Both the position numbers and the translations under genes were made by a program. Under the pieces are notes generated by a model, which was not told the origin of the DNA, did not search any database, and saw only the letters and a list, made by a program, of their open reading frames with translations. Shown here piece after piece: positions 1 to 9,153 of a stretch of DNA of 41,663 nucleotides. The DNA is from Acidobacteriota bacterium. GTDB lineage: Bacteria > Acidobacteriota > UBA6911. The DNA lies in NCBI GenBank assembly GCA_012719355.1, contig JAAYAM010000261.1:1-41663 (forward strand), given 5' to 3'. Position 1 is the first letter of the stretch. Each line of letters opens with the position of its first letter.

Positions 1-432
1 GAACAGGAGTTGATCGAAGTTCATGAGGCGATTCAGCCGGCGCAGGAGGAGGAGAGCCCGGCAAAGCTGTTCAACAAGGGGCTCGAGCTGATGCAGAACA
101 GGAAGTACAAGGAGGCGATTTCGGTTTTCCAGAATGTGCTTCTGCTTGATCCGCAGAACACCTGGGCATCCGAACAGATCGAACAGGCGGAGAAAGCGCT
201 CTGCCAGGAGTATTACCAGAGTTCGATTCCTGCCGCCAAGACTCCGTACTTCATCGTTCCCGAGACTTCACTGATGCGCTACAACCTGACCCACGAAGAA
301 GGCTTTGTCGCCTCGAGGATAAACGGCACGTGGGATGTCAAATCGATCGTGATGCTTTCTCCCCTGAGGGAGATCGAAATCCTCCAATCTCTCGAAAAAA
401 TGTTGAAAATGGGCTTGATCGCGCTGAGATGA
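1..432 (+). CDS. TPR-repeat protein, C-terminal part (5' end outside window)
   Basis: The frame is open to the left edge of the window, so this is the C-terminal portion of a longer protein; the TTG at 10 is not a convincing start. The visible 143 codons contain one clear TPR-type helix pair (FNKGLELMQNRKYKEAISVF, then a pair ending in LLLDPQN) at about residues 25-65, followed by a linker and a roughly 60-residue globular end in which a short helical unit (SRINGTWDVKSI, then LREIEILQSLEKMLKMGLI) resembles the small winged-helix-like tails found after TPR or receiver domains in some signalling proteins. That last comparison is a guess. TPRs mediate protein contacts; no catalytic motif is visible. 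It ends 7 bp before the stop of the convergent acs gene. Confidence 0.7.
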   Translation, partial: EQELIEVHEAIQPAQEEESPAKLFNKGLELMQNRKYKEAISVFQNVLLLDPQNTWASEQIEQAEKALCQEYYQSSIPAAKTPYFIVPETSLMRYNLTHEEGFVASRINGTWDVKSIVMLSPLREIEILQSLEKMLKMGLIALR

Positions 433-439
433 GTCGCTC

Positions 440-2407
440 TCACTCTTCTCCCGAGCGAAGTTTTTCAAGCACCGACAGATCTTCGAGCGTGGTGATATCT
501 CCCTGGACCGCTCCGCCGGCGGCAATTTCGCGAAGGAGTCTCCGCATGATCTTTCCCGAACGGGTCTTCGGCAGGGCATTCGTGAAGCGTATGTCGTCCG
601 GTTTCGCGATAGCGCCGATTTCTCTGGCTACGTGTTCCCGCAATTCCTCTTTCAGGGCGTCGCTCGGCTGGATGTCTCCATCAAGCGTTACGAAAGCCAC
701 GACCGCCTGCCCCTTCAAATCGTCCGGCCTTCCTACGACCGCGGATTCCGCGACTTTAGGGTGTGACACAAGTGCGCTCTCTATTTCCATGGTTCCGAGC
801 CGGTGTCCGGCGACATTGATGACATCATCGACTCTTCCCATGATCCAGAAATAGCCGTCTTCGTCGCGACGGGCGCCGTCTCCGGAGAAATACATCCCGT
901 CGATCTGTGACCAATACTGGTTCTTGTATCGCTCGTCATCTCCCCAGATGGTGCGCAGCATGGCAGGCCATGGTTCCTTGATCACGAGGAATCCGCCCGT
1001 GTTTGGAGGAACAATCTTGCCGTCGGCTCCGACGACCTCCGGCACGATGCCGAAAAAGGGGAGAGTAGCGGTGCCCGGTTTTGTCGCTGTCGCTCCCGGG
1101 AGAGGAGTTATCATTATGCCGCCTGTTTCCGTCTGCCACCACGTGTCGACGATGGGACAGCGCTCTTTCCCGATCATTTTGTGATACCACATCCACGCTT
1201 CCGGATTGATCGGTTCTCCGACTGTTCCGAGAAGCCGCAGGCTCGAGAGATCGTGCTTCTCGGGCCACTCGTTGCCCCAGCGGATGAACGCGCGAATGGC
1301 GGTCGGTGCCGTGTAGAAGATGCTGACGCGATGCCTCTCGATAATGTCCCATAGCCTGTCGGGATAGGGATGATTCGGCGCCCCTTCGTACATCAGGCTG
1401 GTCGCTCCGTTCAGCAGCGGGCCGTAGAGCACGTAACTGTGGCCGGTAACCCATCCAATATCGGCCGTGCACCAGTAGGTGTCTTCTTCCTTGAGATCGA
1501 ACACGTACTTCGATGTCAGGTACACGTACGTCATGTAGCCGCCGGTGGTATGAACGATCCCTTTGGGTTTGCCGGTGGTGCCGCTGGTGTAAAGCGTGAA
1601 AAGCGGATGTTCCGAATCGACTGGCTGCGGTTCAGAAGCGGCGCCTGGCTTTTCCATAAGTTCGTGCCACCAGTGATCGCGTTCTGCTTCCATTTTGATC
1701 TTCGTGCCGGTTCGGCGGGACACGACTACGTTCCTGACCGTCGGACATTGTTGCACGGCATCGTCGACGTATGCCTTCAAAGGTATCTCGGTGCCACGCC
1801 TGAGTGAACCGTCCTGGGTAACGACTGCCGATGCCCGGGCATCATTTATGCGATCCCGCAGCGCCTCGGCGGAGAAGCCGCCGAACACGACGGAATGGGT
1901 CGCACCGATGCGGGCGCACGCCAGCATCGCTGTCGCCAGCTCCGGCACCATACCCATGTAGAGAATTACCCTGTCACCGGTCTTGATCCCCAAAGAGAGG
2001 AGTGCATTGGCGAACTTGCAGACTTCATGATGCAGCTGCTGGTAGGTAAGGGTGCGAACTTCGCCTGATTCTCCCTCCCAGATCAATGCCGCCTTGTTCC
2101 TGCGGGCGGAGTTGAGGTGACGATCGAGGCAGTTGTAAGACAGATTCGTCTGGGCATCGACAAACCATCGGGCGTGTGGAGGATTCCACTCGCGCACTCT
2201 GCTCCACTTCTTGAACCAGTGCAGTTCATCTGCGACCTTTCCCCAGAATCCTTCCGGATCATTGATCGACTCGTTATAAAGTTCCCGATAATGGCCGATT
2301 GCTTTGATATGGGCGACGCTGCTGAATTCTTCCGGAGGCGGGAATAGCCTGTTTTCGATAAGGATGGACTCAATATTAGACGACACTGCTGCTTCGTGGT
2401 GAGACAT
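440..2407 (-). CDS. acs: Acetyl-CoA synthetase (AMP-forming)
   Basis: This cytoplasmic enzyme activates acetate with ATP and CoA to acetyl-CoA via acetyl-AMP, feeding acetate into central metabolism. At 655 aa it has the normal full length of the family. It starts with the ACS N-terminal cap ([17 protein letters not shown]), then the P-loop-like adenylation motif [11 protein letters not shown], the aromatic motif [15 protein letters not shown], the WWQTETGG motif, the hinge aspartate region ([20 protein letters not shown]), and the C-terminal catalytic lysine in [11 protein letters not shown], the site acetylated by Pat-type enzymes in other bacteria. The ATG at 2407 follows a GGGGG Shine-Dalgarno 6 nt upstream. 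It is apparently monocistronic, with its own promoter at 2470-2497. Propionyl-CoA synthetase is an alternative, but the motifs and length favour Acs. Confidence 0.96.
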   Translation of the reverse strand: MSHHEAAVSSNIESILIENRLFPPPEEFSSVAHIKAIGHYRELYNESINDPEGFWGKVADELHWFKKWSRVREWNPPHARWFVDAQTNLSYNCLDRHLNSARRNKAALIWEGESGEVRTLTYQQLHHEVCKFANALLSLGIKTGDRVILYMGMVPELATAMLACARIGATHSVVFGGFSAEALRDRINDARASAVVTQDGSLRRGTEIPLKAYVDDAVQQCPTVRNVVVSRRTGTKIKMEAERDHWWHELMEKPGAASEPQPVDSEHPLFTLYTSGTTGKPKGIVHTTGGYMTYVYLTSKYVFDLKEEDTYWCTADIGWVTGHSYVLYGPLLNGATSLMYEGAPNHPYPDRLWDIIERHRVSIFYTAPTAIRAFIRWGNEWPEKHDLSSLRLLGTVGEPINPEAWMWYHKMIGKERCPIVDTWWQTETGGIMITPLPGATATKPGTATLPFFGIVPEVVGADGKIVPPNTGGFLVIKEPWPAMLRTIWGDDERYKNQYWSQIDGMYFSGDGARRDEDGYFWIMGRVDDVINVAGHRLGTMEIESALVSHPKVAESAVVGRPDDLKGQAVVAFVTLDGDIQPSDALKEELREHVAREIGAIAKPDDIRFTNALPKTRSGKIMRRLLREIAAGGAVQGDITTLEDLSVLEKLRSGEE

Positions 2408-2469
2408 AAAAGCCCCCTTGATGGCTTACGGTAGAGGAAAGCAAGTAAACCCGAGACATTGTTGCTACC

Positions 2470-2497
2470 ATCATAATTGTCGATTCGGGTGTGTCAA
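2470..2497 (-). promoter_or_regulatory. Sigma70-type promoter of acs
   Basis: On the minus strand a perfect TTGACA (2492-2497) is followed after 16 bp by TATGAT (2470-2475), five of six matches to the -10 consensus. Predicted transcription would begin near 2463, giving an untranslated leader of about 55 nt before the acs ATG at 2407. Based on consensus matching only. Confidence 0.6.
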
Positions 2498-2524
2498 GGC
2501 GGGGCGGTGATTTTCCGGAGATGC

Positions 2525-2576
2525 AAAACGCGGGGGCACAGAGGAGGAGAGCTTACTTCCCCCTGTGCCCCCGCGT
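2525..2576 (-). terminator. Rho-independent terminator of the B12 uptake operon
   Basis: A perfect 14-bp inverted repeat (2528-2541 and 2563-2576, ACGCGGGGGCACAG and its complement) lies immediately after the stop of the TonB receptor gene. On the minus strand the 3' arm ends in TTTT. The interior sequence between the arms is partly self-complementary (GGGGGAAG against CTCCTCC), so the hairpin can extend further. Position, stem strength and short U-run fit a terminator for the minus-strand operon. Confidence 0.75.
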
Positions 2577-2580
2577 AGTG

Positions 2581-4818
2581 CTACTCTGCCGGAATGGCGA
2601 ACTTCATTCCCGCCATGAAGTTCGCACCCAGGGCAGGGAAACCGAAGGTCTCCTCGTATTTCTTGTTCAGGATGTTGTACACGCGTGCATAGATTTCGGC
2701 TCCATGCGGCAGACGGTAGGAGAAACCACCATCGACCCGCGTGTATCCGGGGTTGTCGAAGATGCAGGGATTCCCAAGCGTGCAGGCAAAGAGTCCATCG
2801 GTGGGATCCACGTCGAGAACGGAACCGCGGATGTAGGCATTCGTGTTCAGTGTGAGGCGTTTGTATCTCCAGGTGACGTTGTAGGCGGCTGAGTGACGCG
2901 GCCTCCTGAGCAACTGCTGTCCCACTTCGAAGATGCTTCCCGTCTCGGCGGAGCCGTCAAGAGCGAGAATGGAAGCGTCAGTGAACGTGTACTGTCCACC
3001 CAGTTCCAGTGAGTCGACCGGTACCACCCGGAAGGTGAATTCGAGGCCCTGTGCCCTCGAGTTCTTCAGGTTATCCGAAGAATAGCTGCTGAGATTGCTC
3101 AGAGAGCCCCCGATCGTCACGATCTGGTCTTCAAACCGGTTTATGAAGTAAGTGGCATCCACCAGGACACGCGATGCGAAGAACATCTGTTCCAGGCCTG
3201 CATCGAAGCTGATGCTTCTTTCCGGCTTCAGGTTGGGATTGTTCGTGAAGGCAAGGTCGAAGCCGTCGGGAGGACGGATTCCGGTTCCCATGCTTCCGTG
3301 TATCCGGGTGCCGCCGAACGTGTCCGGGATATCGCTGCTTCTGGCGATATAAGATGCTGAAATCCTTGGGTTAACTTTGACTATGGACGTCTCCGGCCGG
3401 AAGGGGCGGGTGCCGAACATGTCGGCGGGTAGCGAATGGGTCCGGAGATCGTCAACCCGGATGCCGGTTACAAGGTAGAAGCGGCTCGAGGGGCTCCAGC
3501 GGTTCTCCACGAAGTACGCGAGACTGGTGCGAGGCAGGAGAAAAGGCGAACCCTCCCCGTCTGTGATGAAGCTGTGCCGTATCTGTTCGCGATTGAATTC
3601 GAACCCGGCGGCCAGTGTATCGGTGTTCGATAGTGTGATTTCGCTGCGGGTGTTGAATACGCCGCGCAGATTCTCGGAGGTATAGCCGAACAACGAGTAG
3701 TAGGCGACGTCGTTCGTGGTGAGCGTTGCGGTGGTCACCTGGCGGAGCCTGGGAAGAAATTGCTCTACGTGCTGCAGCTGATATCCGAACAGATTCTGTT
3801 TCCCATGCGTAGTGGTGTCGATTCCGGGAAAGTTGTTGTTGGGGTTGGACCCGTATGCGCCGGGCACGCCATTGTGGTTGGCATTGCCCATGAAGCGGAA
3901 TTTGAATTCTCTGCGTCCGCCCTGCTGGAACCCGAGGTTGAGAAAAGCGGTCTGGTTGCGGTAGAAATCATTCTCGACCACTCCTTCCGAATCGAGCCGG
4001 GAAAGGTTGTAGGACCAGCTCAGACCTTTGGTACGACCGTCTCCGCCGGTGGCGAAACGCCGGGTCGAGTAGCTTCCTCCTTCGGCCAGGGCGGTGAATT
4101 TCGGCGGTCCCTCGCCTCGACGGGTAACTATGTTGATCACGCCGGTAAGTGCGTTTGAACCGTAGAGGGCGCTTTGCGGTCCGCGCGTCACCTCCAGCTG
4201 TTCGATGCCGTCGGCCGGCAGGGAAGCCATGTTGAACGGGCCGCCGAACTCGTTGATCTGCATCCCGTCCACCATCACGGCGTTGTATTTGGATTCGCCG
4301 CCCCTGATGAACACACCCGTGACTGCGCCGCGCCTTCCGGTCTGGTTGACCTCGATTCCCGGAATGCCACGTATGACTTCGAGCGCATTCTGCGCGCCGC
4401 GGTCTTCGATTTCCCGGCTTGATACGAGACTTACCGATGAACCTATCTCCGGTGAAAGCGCTCCGCCGAGTGCTGCGGAAACCACCACACGCGATACGAC
4501 CGCGCTCAACTTCAGCTGGATATCCTGTTTCGCTCCTTCCGAAGTCAAATCCACTGTGACCGCAGCCGACGTTAATCCCGGCAGACTCGCCGAGACCTGG
4601 TACGTTCCTGTCTGCAGGCCGTCGAAGCGGTAAACGCCGTCAGTATTGCTCTGAGCCGTGCCGACAGCGACGAGCGCCCGCAACAGGCTCACCTGCGCGC
4701 CGGGAACAGGTTTGCCGCTGGGATCGTAGACCGTTCCCTCGAGAATGGCCGCGTACAGATTGAGTGAAGCTGCGGACAAGAACAGGAGAAACAGGCTGGA
4801 AATTCTGCAGATTTTCAT
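2581..4818 (-). CDS. btuB: TonB-dependent outer-membrane receptor, probable cobalamin transporter (BtuB-like)
   Basis: This is a 745-aa outer-membrane gated barrel that imports a ligand using TonB energy. The ATG at 4818 is chosen over an in-frame upstream start at 4899 because it has a GAGGAAG Shine-Dalgarno and opens with a signal peptide (residues 1-23, hydrophobic, ending NLYA). Residues about 25-105 form a carboxypeptidase-regulatory-like beta-sandwich (EGTVYDPSGKPVPGA), followed by a plug (about 125-230, with RGGESKYNAVMVDGMQ and GPQSALYGSNALTGVINI) and a 22-strand-type barrel. The gene begins 13 bp after btuD ends, at the end of a riboswitch-controlled operon, so cobalamin or a related corrinoid is the inferred ligand; sequence alone would also fit other TonB receptors. 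The extra N-terminal sandwich is absent from E. coli BtuB but common in Bacteroidota and Acidobacteriota receptors. Confidence 0.85.
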   Translation of the reverse strand: MKICRISSLFLLFLSAASLNLYAAILEGTVYDPSGKPVPGAQVSLLRALVAVGTAQSNTDGVYRFDGLQTGTYQVSASLPGLTSAAVTVDLTSEGAKQDIQLKLSAVVSRVVVSAALGGALSPEIGSSVSLVSSREIEDRGAQNALEVIRGIPGIEVNQTGRRGAVTGVFIRGGESKYNAVMVDGMQINEFGGPFNMASLPADGIEQLEVTRGPQSALYGSNALTGVINIVTRRGEGPPKFTALAEGGSYSTRRFATGGDGRTKGLSWSYNLSRLDSEGVVENDFYRNQTAFLNLGFQQGGRREFKFRFMGNANHNGVPGAYGSNPNNNFPGIDTTTHGKQNLFGYQLQHVEQFLPRLRQVTTATLTTNDVAYYSLFGYTSENLRGVFNTRSEITLSNTDTLAAGFEFNREQIRHSFITDGEGSPFLLPRTSLAYFVENRWSPSSRFYLVTGIRVDDLRTHSLPADMFGTRPFRPETSIVKVNPRISASYIARSSDIPDTFGGTRIHGSMGTGIRPPDGFDLAFTNNPNLKPERSISFDAGLEQMFFASRVLVDATYFINRFEDQIVTIGGSLSNLSSYSSDNLKNSRAQGLEFTFRVVPVDSLELGGQYTFTDASILALDGSAETGSIFEVGQQLLRRPRHSAAYNVTWRYKRLTLNTNAYIRGSVLDVDPTDGLFACTLGNPCIFDNPGYTRVDGGFSYRLPHGAEIYARVYNILNKKYEETFGFPALGANFMAGMKFAIPAE

Positions 4819-4831
4819 AGATGGTGCTTCC

Positions 4832-5620
4832 TCATTGAATAGTGGGGAGGACTTCCATTCTTCCGCCCGGAAGCGGACGGACCGTGAAATCCAAACCAAA
4901 AAGTTGTTTCAGATGCTCCTTTGTCATTACTTCCTGAACGCTTCCCTGGTGCCGTATCACACCCTGGCTCATGAGTATGACGCGATCGCAGAATGTTCCC
5001 AGAATGTTGATTTCGTGAGATACCACAAGGGTCGCAAGCCTTTTTTCTCGTGTGATTCGTCGCACCAGGCGCATCAGCTCCACCTGGTAGTTGATGTCCA
5101 GATTTGCCGTGAATTCGTCAAGGAGCAGTATCTCGGTCTGTTGTGCCAGAGCCCGCGCCAGCAGCAGGCGCTGTTTTTCTCCTCCCGAGAGTTCAGAGAC
5201 TCTCGCGTCGAGATAGTGGGAGAGTTGCGTCATCTCGAGGACTTCCCGGGCGATTTCTTCGTCACGCATGCTCTCGAAGCCCATCAGCGAAAGGTGGGGT
5301 GATCGTCCCTGGATTGCGAACTGAAAGACCGTCTGATAGAAGTACGATCCGCCATTCTGTGGGACCATGGCGATGTGGCGCGCAATCTCTTTTCGCTTCA
5401 GACTTGAAAGAGGCGTGTTTCCCCGCAGGACCACCTCGCCGGACAGAGGCGCGATAATTCCGTCGAGCAGCCGCAGAATGGTTGTCTTGCCCGAGCCGTT
5501 CGGGCCGATGATTCCTGTGATGGTTCCCGGCATCAGGCTGAACGAGACATCCCTGACGATAGGACGATTGTAGCTGAAGCACACATGACGGGCCTCGAGC
5601 ATCGACGGCTCTCCGCTCAT
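4832..5620 (-). CDS. btuD: Cobalamin ABC transporter ATP-binding protein
   Basis: This 262-aa cytoplasmic ATPase drives B12 import through BtuC. Walker A is GPNGSGKT at residues 39-46, the Q-loop glutamine lies in MVPQNGG, the signature is LSGGEKQRLLLARALAQ, Walker B is ILLLDEFTANLD, and the switch histidine is in VVSHEIN. Its start overlaps the btuC stop by 4 nt (ATGA), which indicates translational coupling, and btuB follows after 13 bp. The FecE/FhuC subfamily also contains siderophore and haem ATPases; assignment to B12 rests on the riboswitch upstream and the BtuF-like binding protein. Confidence 0.92.
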   Translation of the reverse strand: MSGEPSMLEARHVCFSYNRPIVRDVSFSLMPGTITGIIGPNGSGKTTILRLLDGIIAPLSGEVVLRGNTPLSSLKRKEIARHIAMVPQNGGSYFYQTVFQFAIQGRSPHLSLMGFESMRDEEIAREVLEMTQLSHYLDARVSELSGGEKQRLLLARALAQQTEILLLDEFTANLDINYQVELMRLVRRITREKRLATLVVSHEINILGTFCDRVILMSQGVIRHQGSVQEVMTKEHLKQLFGLDFTVRPLPGGRMEVLPTIQ

Positions 5621-6669
5621 TGGTTCCCCCTTTTCCGATGGAGCAGATAGATGAACAAAGGTGCGCCGCAGACCGCGGTAACAATTCCTACCGGGAGTTC
5701 AGCTGGAGACAGTACCGTCCTCGCCAGGGTATCGGCGAGAAGGGTGAAGACGGCACCGAAGATGAACACGGTCGGGAAGAGTATCCGGTTGTCGCTGCCG
5801 AACATCATACGGCAGAGATGGGGGCAGATTAGACCGATGTAGGCGATCGGGCCGCTTACCGACACGACGGCGCCCGTGATCAGCGATGCGAGAACGTAAA
5901 CCCAGTTTCTGACGCGCCGGACTTCTATGCCAAGGATGAGAGCGTCGTTTTCCCCCATGCTGATCAGGTTCAGGCTGTGGGAGAAGAGATACAGTAGAAA
6001 AGCTCCCAGGAATACAAGGCCCGTGACCGGGATAATTGAAGGATCGACGGGGCGGCTGAGATCGCCCATAAGCCAATAGAAAATGCCTCGAAGGTCAGCC
6101 TGATTCATGCTGGTGAGGAGGAAGACATTTATCGAAGAAAGGAACGATGCCAGTACGATGCCTGCCAGGAGCAGCCTCTGAGAGCTCTCGCTGTGATGCG
6201 ATGATCTTCCGGCAAACAGGTAAACGGCGGTCATGGTGAGAACCGCTCCCGTAAACGCCGCGAGAGGGCGTGCGAAAATCGCACCTCCTCCAAAAATTCC
6301 GAATCCCATCCAACCGGCTATGAGCGAATAGAGAATGGTACCGGTCGATGCCCCCGTTGAAACGCCAAGCACGTACGGATCGGCAAGCGGATTTCTCAGG
6401 AGGGACTGGAAGGCTGCACCCGCGGTCGCCAGCGCGGCCCCTACCAGTGACCCCAAAAGCACTCGTGGCAGCCGTACTGAGAAGAGGACCGCCGCAAGTG
6501 GATCGCCTGCGGGATTCTCACCCGCAAGGAAATCTCCGACGAGTCGAAGGGAGGTGCCCACGGGAACCCTGACGCTGCCGATATTCAGCGACAGAAGTGC
6601 CACGATGATCCAGAGTCCAAGCAGGGAGACGGACGCTCCGAGTATCTTGGTCCGAGAGAGCCGGTTCAT
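5617..6669 (-). CDS. btuC: Cobalamin ABC transporter permease (FecCD family)
   Basis: This 350-aa inner-membrane permease has about ten hydrophobic segments, as in the BtuC/FecCD fold. Family landmarks are LPRVLLGSLVGAALATAGAAFQSLLRNPLADPYV in the first third (interrupted here only for description), GEGxAxxLG-like GENDALILGIEVRRVR near residue 235, the SGPIAYIGLICPHLCRMMFG stretch, and the C-terminal ELPVGIVTAVCGAPLFIYLL. Two subunits would form the translocation path with two BtuD. The start overlaps the btuF stop by 4 nt and the end overlaps the btuD start by 4 nt, so the three genes are tightly coupled. Confidence 0.93.
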   Translation of the reverse strand: MNRLSRTKILGASVSLLGLWIIVALLSLNIGSVRVPVGTSLRLVGDFLAGENPAGDPLAAVLFSVRLPRVLLGSLVGAALATAGAAFQSLLRNPLADPYVLGVSTGASTGTILYSLIAGWMGFGIFGGGAIFARPLAAFTGAVLTMTAVYLFAGRSSHHSESSQRLLLAGIVLASFLSSINVFLLTSMNQADLRGIFYWLMGDLSRPVDPSIIPVTGLVFLGAFLLYLFSHSLNLISMGENDALILGIEVRRVRNWVYVLASLITGAVVSVSGPIAYIGLICPHLCRMMFGSDNRILFPTVFIFGAVFTLLADTLARTVLSPAELPVGIVTAVCGAPLFIYLLHRKRGNQ

Positions 6670-7616
6670 TTGAATCGCTCCGGATAAAGCTTCCTGGCAA
6701 GGTCTTCTACGCCGTCGACGAACAGAGGAGAGGGGTGCTGCAGATACTCGCTAAGAAAGAATACCTTGTCTGTTTTGACGGCACGCAGGTCTTTCCAGCC
6801 TGCAGTCCTTTTGAACGGCGGTAGCGGATCACCTTTATGCTCGATCGTCAGAATGACGTCCGGATCTTTGATCAGCACCTGCTCAAGACTGTATCTCGGG
6901 TAAAACTGGGGAATGTCGGCCGTGATGGACTGCACGTTTGCGTAACTGAGAACGTCATTCTCAAACGTGATCTTGCCCGGGGTCAGCAGAGGGTCGAACC
7001 AGGTAATGAAGAAGGCTCTCACAGGGGGGAGGCCCTCCAACCGCGCCTTTATTCTGTCGAGCCGCTCTTTCATCTCGGCCAGTAGCCGAACCCCCTCTTC
7101 ACTGCAATCCGTGATGCGGCCTATGTTTTCGACGGTCTGGAAGATCGACTGCACGTTTCGCGGCGCAACGACGTAGACCGGCACTCCCAATTCCGCAAGT
7201 CCCCGCACCGAGTTCTCATCGTTTCCGGCCGTTGAAGCGATGACGAGATCAGGTTGGGCTGCAAGGATAATCTCGTAGTTCGGACTCAGGAGCGTGCCCA
7301 TCTTGGGTACCTGTTTTGCCGCTTCCGGCCAGGTGCAGAGTGTCGTGTTTCCTATCAGGCGGTCCTGGGCGCCCAGCAGATAGATAGTTTCGGTAACACT
7401 CGGGGCAAGCGATACGATGCGCAGGGGGCGCTTTGGGAGTTCCACCTCCCGGCCGATACCGTCACGGTAGACGGCAGTATCGGCTAATGCTTTTGCGGAA
7501 GGCTTCGTCTCATCCGATTGGCGGAGGCCACACCCTGACAAGAACACGAAAACGAGGAGGAGGATAGGTGCGATGCCCGGGGTCGAATTCTGGAATGACT
7601 TCTTGTTAGACGGCAT
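6666..7616 (-). CDS. btuF: Periplasmic cobalamin-binding lipoprotein (BtuF-like)
   Basis: This 316-aa TroA/BtuF-class binding protein captures B12 and delivers it to BtuCD. I start at the ATG at 7616 rather than the in-frame GTG at 7634: from 7616 the protein begins with a compact signal peptide ending in a lipobox (LSGC, Cys29), so it is probably a lipid-anchored lipoprotein. Family motifs are RIVSLAPSVTETIYLLGAQDRLIG, CTWPEAAKQVPKMG and PNYEIILAAQPDLVIAS, each part of the two-lobe vitamin B12-binding fold, with a long helix joining the lobes (about residues 165-190). It is the first gene behind the cobalamin riboswitch; the leader between aptamer and start is only about 40 nt. Confidence 0.92.
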   Translation of the reverse strand: MPSNKKSFQNSTPGIAPILLLVFVFLSGCGLRQSDETKPSAKALADTAVYRDGIGREVELPKRPLRIVSLAPSVTETIYLLGAQDRLIGNTTLCTWPEAAKQVPKMGTLLSPNYEIILAAQPDLVIASTAGNDENSVRGLAELGVPVYVVAPRNVQSIFQTVENIGRITDCSEEGVRLLAEMKERLDRIKARLEGLPPVRAFFITWFDPLLTPGKITFENDVLSYANVQSITADIPQFYPRYSLEQVLIKDPDVILTIEHKGDPLPPFKRTAGWKDLRAVKTDKVFFLSEYLQHPSPLFVDGVEDLARKLYPERFK

Positions 7617-7657
7617 TTCAGGTCTCTTTCTCACGAAGAGCCGGCTGAAACTGGCGA

Positions 7658-7832
7658 ACGGGCAGGTTTCCTGACTTACGGGTCATCACCGGATCTCTCG
7701 CCTTCCCCGTTGTGCAACGAGTGGCGGGCTCTTGAGACCTGAGGCCGCAGAGACCGGCTTTCCGATTACAGTGGCGGGACCGTGTGGGAATTTCACCCAC
7801 TTCCCTTTTATCCCAACCGGGCACCTGTTCGC
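7658..7832 (-). promoter_or_regulatory. Cobalamin (adenosylcobalamin) riboswitch
   Basis: On the minus strand the leader of btuF contains the hallmark B12-box elements in the right order: an AGGTGCC start with AAAAGGGAAG, GGTGAAATTCCCAC, then the invariant GTCCCGCCACTGTAA, a variable arm, and the closing box GTCAGGAAACCTGCC at the 3' end (about 7662-7678). This matches the Rfam-type cobalamin aptamer. Binding of the coenzyme would repress the operon; the 3' end lies about 40 nt from the btuF ATG, so translational control by sequestering the ribosome site is plausible, and I see no obvious terminator hairpin with a U-run between aptamer and gene. Confidence 0.95.
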
Positions 7833-7860
7833 ATTTCAGAGAACGATTCTAAAAACCTAT

Positions 7861-7889
7861 TCTTTACAGTATTGCTTCCGACTTGTCAA
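7861..7889 (-). promoter_or_regulatory. Promoter of the B12 riboswitch and btu operon
   Basis: A perfect TTGACA (7884-7889, minus strand) and TAAAGA (7861-7866) are separated by 17 bp. Transcription would begin about 20 nt before the aptamer, so the mRNA carries the complete riboswitch. The -35 box lies immediately downstream of the end of the neighbouring glycosyltransferase gene (stop at 7900). Confidence 0.6.
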
Positions 7890-7899
7890 AGGAAAACCC

Positions 7900-9153
7900 T
7901 CAGTTCCGGGACGGTGGCTGCCGCTCGATCACCCGCCGGTAGAGCCGAGCGTACATGTAAGCTTCTTCCTCTATCCTGGGAGGGACACACTTCGCTATCC
8001 CCTGTTTGAGCTCATTGAGGATTTCGGGGGAGTCGATAACTTTCTTCAGTCTTGCAGCCAGATCTTTGTCGTCGCCGACCTGAAAGGTGAAGCCGTTGAC
8101 TGAATCCTCGATTCTTTCAGCCATTCCTCCTATGTTTGACGCGATCACCGGCACGTTGCATGCCAGTGCTTCGTGGAGAACGAGCGGATAGTTTTCATAG
8201 CAGGTAGACGGAATGACCAGCAGGTCCAGGTCTGAGAGCACATCTCCCACCTGTTGTTCAGAGTAGGGCTCGCAGAACTGGATCCTCTGATCTCCCCATG
8301 CCATCTTCTTCAGGTAACGGAGATAGTCCTGCTCATGGAAGCAGGAGCCGTACAACTTGAGCTGGCAGTTCTTCGGATTCAGCTCGAGGAAAGCCTTCAG
8401 AAGCAGGTGTACCCCTTTGTGTGGGGCAAGCACGCCACAGTATCCGATCGTGAGTGTTTCGTTTGAGCCGTATCTTTTCAGGTTTGATTTGAGGTGCCTG
8501 AATTCCATGCCGTGTGGAATGATCCGCAGGTCAACATCGGGCATCTCTTTCTTGAAGATGCCAGCCAGGAAATTGGAGGGCGAAACGACCGCCTGCGCGC
8601 CGGTCAGAATCTCTCTTGCGTGAGCCAGCCGGTCCTTGATGAATGCCTGCTGGATTTCCGGACACAGACCAGCGCAGGACTCTCCCCCTTCCGGACCGCT
8701 GCACAGGGTGCCCTCCGACGTCGTGAGCAAAATCTTGGGACAGAGCATCCAGAAATCGGTCAGGGTGACGATGTAGGGAAGGGACATGTCCCGCGCCGCT
8801 CCTGCGAATGAGACAAGCCTCATCGGGTGGCCGATGTGAACAAGATCGTAGCCTCCCTTTCTTTGCAGGAATTCCAGCGCAAATTTGTAAACGTCCGCAT
8901 TCAGGCAGGAAAAATGAATATCGGCCGGCGTCTTTCTGTGCCTTATTGAGGTGACCGGCAGACCCTGGTATCTGTATTCGCGGATCAGAAGGTTTCGTTT
9001 GCGCACGAATCCTTCATCTTCGACGAAAGTGTATGCGACGATTTCGGGAAAATGAGCGTCTCTCTGAACGGCAGTCGAAAGGTTCAGCAGGAACTTCTCA
9101 GTTCCTGACGAGAATTCCGGATAAAACTGGTGAACCACATACAATATCTTCAT
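7900..9153 (-). CDS. Glycosyltransferase family 4 protein
   Basis: This 417-aa GT-B fold retaining glycosyltransferase probably transfers a sugar from a nucleotide donor during surface polysaccharide synthesis. The N-terminal half opens with KILYVVHQFYPEFSSGTEKFLLNL, the glycine-rich acceptor-domain loop of this family. The C-terminal Rossmann half has TIGYCGVLAPHKGVHLLLKAF, then VIPSTCYENYPLVLHEALACNVPVIAS (split motif E-x7-E within ENYPLVLHEAL), the donor-sugar site. A cysteine-rich insert at about residues 145-170 (CPKILL, CSGPEGGESCAGLCPE) occurs in some GT4 enzymes that act in O-antigen or spore polysaccharide clusters. Its ATG overlaps the stop of the upstream GT2 gene by 4 nt, so both are one transcription unit. 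Donor and acceptor cannot be told. Confidence 0.88.
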   Translation of the reverse strand: MKILYVVHQFYPEFSSGTEKFLLNLSTAVQRDAHFPEIVAYTFVEDEGFVRKRNLLIREYRYQGLPVTSIRHRKTPADIHFSCLNADVYKFALEFLQRKGGYDLVHIGHPMRLVSFAGAARDMSLPYIVTLTDFWMLCPKILLTTSEGTLCSGPEGGESCAGLCPEIQQAFIKDRLAHAREILTGAQAVVSPSNFLAGIFKKEMPDVDLRIIPHGMEFRHLKSNLKRYGSNETLTIGYCGVLAPHKGVHLLLKAFLELNPKNCQLKLYGSCFHEQDYLRYLKKMAWGDQRIQFCEPYSEQQVGDVLSDLDLLVIPSTCYENYPLVLHEALACNVPVIASNIGGMAERIEDSVNGFTFQVGDDKDLAARLKKVIDSPEILNELKQGIAKCVPPRIEEEAYMYARLYRRVIERQPPSRN

